Assembly: GCA_016718605.1 (NCBI GenBank)
Contig: JADKCY010000002.1
Location: forward strand, 1,552,501-1,616,500
Length of the DNA: 64,000 bases
From: Lysobacterales bacterium
GTDB lineage: Bacteria; Pseudomonadota; Gammaproteobacteria; Xanthomonadales; Xanthomonadaceae
Direction: 5' to 3'
The notes beneath the pieces are model-generated. The model did no database searches and was not told the DNA's origin. It was given only the letters and a program-made list of their open reading frames with translations. Both the position numbers and the translations under genes were made by a program. Positions 59,900 to 64,000 of this stretch are shown here, piece after piece (the first letter of the stretch is position 1; each line of letters begins with the position of its first letter).

Positions 59900-62414
59900 C
59901 ATTGGCAATCCGGGTTGCTCTGTCACATCCCTTTTTGCGAATGATGGCGTCGCTGGCATGAATCCCTCTCCGCTCGATTTGCTGGAACCTGGCGCCTTGA
60001 TGGGTGGGCCCTTGATGCGCTCGCTGGCCGTACAAATCGAACGTGCCGAGAGATTGCCGCTCGGTACCCGACTTGGACCATTTCGTGTTATCGGCGAATT
60101 GGGCAAGGGTGGCATGGGCATCGTCTATCGGGCCGAGCGCGATGATGGTGCGTTCTCACAACAAGTAGCGATCAAGTGTGTGCAGCGCACCGACGACGTT
60201 CGCCGAGAGACCTTGTTTCTTCGCGAACGTCAAATTCTGGCCGAATTGCGCCACCCCCATATCGCACGACTGCTTGATGGCGGCCGCCATGAAAGTGGTC
60301 AGCTGTGGTTTGCCATGGAGTGCATTGAAGGCGAGCGGATCGATGTTCACGCCTTCCGCCAGCAACTCAGTGTTCGGTCGCGCATCGAACTCTTGTTGCA
60401 GGTGATGGATGCGGTGAGCTTTGCGCATCAACGCTTGCTGATTCATCGCGACATCAAGCCGGCCAATGTGCTGGTCGACAGCGATGGCAGCGTCAAGCTG
60501 CTGGATTTCGGAATTGCCAGCCTGATCGACGACGACGCCAGAGAGCACGCCTATTCACCCGCGTGGGCCAGTCCGGAACAAGTGCGCCATGAAGAGATTG
60601 GACCGCCCTCGGATCAGTATCAACTGGGGCGTTTACTCGGTGCCGTGCTGGCTTGCAGCAGTTCGTCAACCAACCCAGACTCTGCGGCCAGCGCGACGCT
60701 GACTGACGCAGGAAGCCATCGGCCGGCTTACGACCCTAAGGATGCTCAGCGTTGGTGCGATGTCGGTTCCAAGCAACGACAGCGCGAGTTGCTCGCCATC
60801 CTGATGCGCGCTTGTGCAGAACAAGCGGACGCGCGATACGGCTCAGTCGTGGAGTTTGCGCAAGACCTGCAGCGCTGGATGGATCGGCGACCCGTACACG
60901 CGTACAAGGGCGGGCTGCGCTACGCCTTGCAATGCGCGGTTCGACGTCAGCCATTGACCGCCATCAGCGCCAGTCTAGCTATAGTGGTCCTTATCGGAAC
61001 GGTGGCGGCTTTCAGTTGGCGCCTGGCACAGGAACGTGATTTGGCACGCTTGGCAGCCGAGCGCGCCGAACGTGAAGCGGCCACGGCAACGGCGATCAAT
61101 CAGTTTCTCAATGAAGATCTTTTGCAACGCGCCAATCCATATCAGGAGGCACGCCGCGACCTGACCGTGCGCGAAGCATTGGAGCAGGCGTCGCTGACGG
61201 TCGATGAGCGCTTTGCCGATCAGCCTGCCGTGGCGGCATCCCTGCATTGGACCCTGGCGAACAGCCTGCTGGGTGTCGGCGACGCGGCACGTGCCGAATC
61301 ACAGATTGAACAGGCCTTGGCGCTCGATCAGGCGGCAGCCATCTTCGACAGTGAACAGCGGCTTGAGCTTCGGATCGATCACGCCGCAATCCAGTCCGAG
61401 CAGACGCGCTTTGACGCTGCACTGAGTCTGCTTGAGGACGTGCAAAGCGAAGCGAAGCGCGTGTTTGGCCACGACAGTCCCTCTGACTTGCGGGCGAGTT
61501 TCGGCATCGCCCAAGTCCTACTGAATGCCAACCGCCCCGAAGCCTTTCTCAACGCCAACCAGGATCTCTTGAAGCGCCTGGAAGACAGCCCACTGGCGTT
61601 GAGTGCAATGCATATTTCCAGTCTGACAGCGGATGCCGACATCGCTGCCAGATTGGGTCGCTTTGAGCGTGCCGATGCATCCATTGCGCGCGCGCTTTCG
61701 CTCAGTCAATCGCTGCCCCCGCGCCAGCAGCATCTGTACCTTTCAGCGTTGCAGGTCAGTGCCTTGTTGTCACGCCAGCGCGGGGATTTCGTTCAAGCAG
61801 TGGCATTGCAACGTCAAGTCAGCGCGCTGCGTGAGTTGCGCTTTGGTCGCCAACATCCTGTGACCTTGCAAGCCAATAATGAGCTCGCCAGCATCCTGCA
61901 AGATGCCAAACAGTATGAGGAAGCCGAGCGACTTTTCCGCGAGGTGCTTGGGGTTCGTGACCAAAGTTTGGGCTTGGGCAACACGCTGACCCGCAACAGT
62001 CTCAACAACCTCGGGTTGGTGCTATCGCTGCAAGGGAAGCTCGATGAGGCAGGCCTGCATTACCGACGAGCGTTGGAGGCTGAGCGAACGCTGCTGGGAG
62101 ATGACGCACTGGATGTGCTGATCCTCGCGCACAATTTTGCAGGGTTGCTGCGTGCGCAGGGAAAGCTTGACGAGGCCATCGCGATGGCGCGCGATACGGT
62201 TGCTCGCGCCGAGCGCACGCTTTCGGCTGATCGCGCCGAACCGGCATTGTTTCGGGTCGGTCTGGCCCATTCACTACTGAAGCGCGGTGACCGTGCGGCG
62301 GCGTTGGAACAGTACGGCTTTGCTCACCGGCGACTCAGTCGGGTTTACGGCGACGACAATCCGAAGGTGAAGCGCATTGAGGAGATGCGCGCGGAGGCGT
62401 TGAAGACACCTTGA
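59877..62414 (+). CDS. Transmembrane Ser/Thr kinase with extracytoplasmic TPR domain, partner of the ECF sigma factor
   Basis: 845 aa from the ATG at 59877; ATG at 59958 is an alternative. Kinase domain residues 68-335: glycine loop GELGKGGMGIVYRAE, Lys100, HRDIKPAN with Asp192, DFG at 210-212, SPAWASPEQ in the activation region. A transmembrane helix (ISASLAIVVLIGTVAAFSW, about 364-382) is followed by a coiled-coil-like stretch and TPR repeats to the end (ASLHWTLANSLLGVGDAARAESQIEQALAL; ASILQDAKQYEEAERLFREVL; NLGLVLSLQGKLDEAGLHYRRALEAE). The periplasmic TPR part may sense the signal. The natural substrate is likely the upstream sigma factor, by analogy with PknS/PknT. Confidence 0.9.
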   Translation: MTRQLADDIGNPGCSVTSLFANDGVAGMNPSPLDLLEPGALMGGPLMRSLAVQIERAERLPLGTRLGPFRVIGELGKGGMGIVYRAERDDGAFSQQVAIKCVQRTDDVRRETLFLRERQILAELRHPHIARLLDGGRHESGQLWFAMECIEGERIDVHAFRQQLSVRSRIELLLQVMDAVSFAHQRLLIHRDIKPANVLVDSDGSVKLLDFGIASLIDDDAREHAYSPAWASPEQVRHEEIGPPSDQYQLGRLLGAVLACSSSSTNPDSAASATLTDAGSHRPAYDPKDAQRWCDVGSKQRQRELLAILMRACAEQADARYGSVVEFAQDLQRWMDRRPVHAYKGGLRYALQCAVRRQPLTAISASLAIVVLIGTVAAFSWRLAQERDLARLAAERAEREAATATAINQFLNEDLLQRANPYQEARRDLTVREALEQASLTVDERFADQPAVAASLHWTLANSLLGVGDAARAESQIEQALALDQAAAIFDSEQRLELRIDHAAIQSEQTRFDAALSLLEDVQSEAKRVFGHDSPSDLRASFGIAQVLLNANRPEAFLNANQDLLKRLEDSPLALSAMHISSLTADADIAARLGRFERADASIARALSLSQSLPPRQQHLYLSALQVSALLSRQRGDFVQAVALQRQVSALRELRFGRQHPVTLQANNELASILQDAKQYEEAERLFREVLGVRDQSLGLGNTLTRNSLNNLGLVLSLQGKLDEAGLHYRRALEAERTLLGDDALDVLILAHNFAGLLRAQGKLDEAIAMARDTVARAERTLSADRAEPALFRVGLAHSLLKRGDRAAALEQYGFAHRRLSRVYGDDNPKVKRIEEMRAEALKTP

Positions 62415-63388
62415 CGCGCATGCAGGTTAGTGTCCATCGTGACGGCATGCGCCAAGCCGAAGTCCTTACCCTGCCATCCGACTCCCCCTGGCCTCGCTGG
62501 CAGGCATTGTGGGCTTTGACCCGGCCGGGCTTCTTGTCGGTGTCGATCAGTGCTGCGCTGGTCGGACTCGCGCAGCACGCAAGCCTGCAGACGCCACTGT
62601 TGCTGAAGACCGCGCTGGTGCTTGTACTGGTGACGCTCGCCCATGCGGCGATCAATGCGTGGAACGATGTCCACGATGCGCGCAGCGGTGCCGATGCCAG
62701 CAATCACGGACGCCTCGCACCCTTTTGCGGGGGCTCGCGCGCACTGCAGGAGGGTGGTCTGAACCTGAGTGACGCGCAACGACTGGTGTGGGTTTTGGTC
62801 GCACTGGTGATTGCCGGCGGGCTAACGCTGACCGCGCTGTCGCAACGTGGCGTGTTGTGGGTGGGCTTATTGGGCCTTTTTCTGGGCTGGGCCTATTCCG
62901 CACCGCCGCTGGCTTTGATGCGCCGTGGCTGGGGTGAGCTCACTGTGGCGCTTTGCTGGAGCTTGATTCCGATCGGCGCGCACTTGGCTCTGGGCGGCAC
63001 GCTCCACGTGCAACTTATGCTCATCGCACTTGGCCCGGCCGTGGGCGCCTGCAGTATTCTCGTCATCGCCAATGTGGCCGACCTGCAGGCCGATGCCGAC
63101 AACGGCAAACGTACCTTGGTTGTGAGGCTAGGCGCTGCGCGCGCCTTGCACGGATTCATCGTGTTGCAGGCCGGGTTGTGGGCACTGCTCGCCTTCGCGG
63201 TCTGGAATGCACACTGGCCGCAACTTTCCCTGCTCACCTTGCTTGCGCTGCCTTTGAGCCTGTATGCGATTCGTCTCGCTCGGCAGTCGCGCTACCAGCG
63301 CGTACCGCTCAAAGGTGCCATCGCGGCAGCGATCCAAACCAGTCTGATCTACAACTTGGCATTAGCCATCGGTTTGGGCTTGGGCTGA
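62411..63388 (+). CDS. UbiA-family prenyltransferase (MenA-like)
   Basis: 325 aa polytopic membrane prenyltransferase. The TTG at 62411 overlaps the kinase stop; ATG at 62420 is an alternative. Aspartate motifs for the isoprenoid pyrophosphate are AINAWNDVHDARSGAD (first) and NVADLQADADNGKRTLVV (second). About eight to nine transmembrane helices. The closest functional type is 1,4-dihydroxy-2-naphthoate polyprenyltransferase, but no other menaquinone gene is adjacent, so the acceptor is uncertain. Confidence 0.85.
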   Translation: MTRMQVSVHRDGMRQAEVLTLPSDSPWPRWQALWALTRPGFLSVSISAALVGLAQHASLQTPLLLKTALVLVLVTLAHAAINAWNDVHDARSGADASNHGRLAPFCGGSRALQEGGLNLSDAQRLVWVLVALVIAGGLTLTALSQRGVLWVGLLGLFLGWAYSAPPLALMRRGWGELTVALCWSLIPIGAHLALGGTLHVQLMLIALGPAVGACSILVIANVADLQADADNGKRTLVVRLGAARALHGFIVLQAGLWALLAFAVWNAHWPQLSLLTLLALPLSLYAIRLARQSRYQRVPLKGAIAAAIQTSLIYNLALAIGLGLG

Positions 63389-63424
63389 ACCGCGCGGCCG
63401 CGTGCGCATGGTTTAAAGCGCGCA

Positions 63425-63450
63425 CAAAAAAGCCCGCACACGGCGGGCTT
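63425..63450 (-). terminator. Rho-independent terminator of rpmB-rpmG
   Basis: On the minus strand: stem AAGCCCGC, loop CGTGT, stem GCGGGCTT, then TTTT. Lies 23 bp after the rpmG stop. Eight perfect pairs and a T run; strong. Confidence 0.92.
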
Positions 63451-63472
63451 CGATTCTGCAGAAGGCAATCAA

Positions 63473-63637
63473 TTACTTGATCTTGCCTTCCTTGTACGGC
63501 ACATGCTTACGCACGACCGGATCGTACTTGTTCATTTCCATCTTGCCCGGAGTGTTTTTCTTGTTCTTGTCCGTGGTGTAGAAATGACCTGTGCCCGCAG
63601 TAGAGATCAGGCGGATTTTATCGCGCTTGGATGCCAT
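63473..63637 (-). CDS. rpmG: 50S ribosomal protein L33
   Basis: 54 aa (MASKRDKIRLISTAGTGHFY...NKYDPVVRKHVPYKEGKIK). The Zn-free type of L33, with no Cys pairs. Too short for most gene tables. Start preceded by AAGGAGA. Twelve bases downstream of rpmB, as in most gammaproteobacteria. Confidence 0.97.
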   Translation of the reverse strand: MASKRDKIRLISTAGTGHFYTTDKNKKNTPGKMEMNKYDPVVRKHVPYKEGKIK

Positions 63638-63649
63638 GGTCGGTTCTCC

Positions 63650-63886
63650 TTAGATCTTCTCGCCGCGTGCACGCAGCTCGGCAAGTACAGCTTCGATGCC
63701 GTTCTTGTCGATGGTGCGCAGGGCATGGGTGGATACGCGCAGCTTGACCCAGCGGTTCTCGCTCGGGACCCAGAAGCGGCGCTCGTGCAGGTTGGGCAAC
63801 CAGCGACGACGGGTTCGGTTGTTGGCATGCGAGACGTTGTTACCCGACTGCACTGCCTTTCCACTAACTTGGCAAACACGTGCCAT
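63650..63886 (-). CDS. rpmB: 50S ribosomal protein L28
   Basis: 78 aa, complete (MARVCQVSGKAVQSGNNVSHANNRTRRRWLPNLHERRFWV, split for length). The N-terminal C-V-S-G-K motif and the NVSHANNRTRRRW block are diagnostic. First gene of the rpmB-rpmG operon; the promoter should lie in the last 110 bp of the window. Confidence 0.97.
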   Translation of the reverse strand: MARVCQVSGKAVQSGNNVSHANNRTRRRWLPNLHERRFWVPSENRWVKLRVSTHALRTIDKNGIEAVLAELRARGEKI

Positions 63887-64000
63887 GACGCACCTCGTAG
63901 AAAGAGTCTTGCCTCCCTTGGCCAGGAAGACGGCGGCCCCGCAGTGCGCTGCACTGCATGCAAAAGGGTGAAACCGCTGTTCGGACGAAGCACACGTCGC
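63887..64000. promoter_or_regulatory. Upstream region of rpmB
   Basis: About 114 bp reaching the window edge. It must contain the rpmB leader and probably its promoter. Too short to judge further. Confidence 0.3.

Noticed and set aside
1..64000. CRISPR array, tRNA or rRNA genes, prophage
   Set aside because: No regularly spaced short repeats, no cloverleaf tRNA or rRNA segments and no phage structural genes were recognised in the window.

Overview
This 64 kb window looks like a chromosome segment of a gammaproteobacterium of the Lysobacterales (Xanthomonadales), closest in style to Rhodanobacteraceae or related environmental lineages. The basis is gene order (tyrS / M23 peptidase / anmK; hemD-hemX-hemY; feoA-feoB with small partners; acs / porin / DUF4212 / actP), GC-rich codon use, the many large exported proteins, and C-terminal tags typical of this order. 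No taxonomic marker such as 16S rRNA is present, so the placement is an inference.

Layout. 1-8 kb: housekeeping (partial tyrS, M23 endopeptidase, anmK, gpsA, secB, membrane rhodanese, tex). 8.05-12.5 kb: an accessory island. All its genes (serine hydrolase of the beta-lactamase fold, an exported unknown, a YdeI-like protein) lie on the minus strand. Two of them are followed directly by attC-like imperfect palindromes, and the hydrolase is flanked by direct repeats and integron-type core sites. It reads as a gene-cassette cluster without a visible integrase, and one attC appears to be split by a 397 bp element with inverted ends. 12.5-22.7 kb: arfB, an acyltransferase, the hemDXY heme operon, a thioesterase, mutM, an EF-hand protein, a MotA/MotB-like proton-channel pair, a two-receiver response regulator and a gamma-carbonic anhydrase. 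22.7-38.8 kb: exported proteins of unknown role interleaved with the feo ferrous-iron operon, a dihydrolipoamide acyltransferase, aquaporin, ferredoxin-NADP reductase and membrane proteins. 38.9-45.2 kb: a compact acetate module (LuxR-type regulator, acs, outer-membrane porin, DUF4212 subunit, acetate symporter) closed by strong terminators. 45.3-51.8 kb: a large exported Asp-box protein broken by a frameshift, cardiolipin synthase, uppP and a PEBP-family protein. 51.9-62.4 kb: a signalling block with two Ser/Thr kinases, a PAS/HAMP/MCP/CZB chemoreceptor, and two divergent ECF sigma modules, one of which is fused in operon to a transmembrane kinase-TPR protein. 62.4-64 kb: a UbiA-type prenyltransferase and the rpmB-rpmG ribosomal operon.

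Most notable: (i) the integrase-less cassette cluster at 8-12 kb; (ii) the ECF sigma / kinase pair at 59.3-62.4 kb, whose sigma-2 region carries Thr where ordinary ECF factors carry an acidic residue, matching the known mode of activation by kinase phosphorylation; (iii) repeated DGFE-type C-terminal tags on exported proteins; (iv) a run of five hairpins at 54.26-54.43 kb; (v) a run of 27 G at 24.29 kb.
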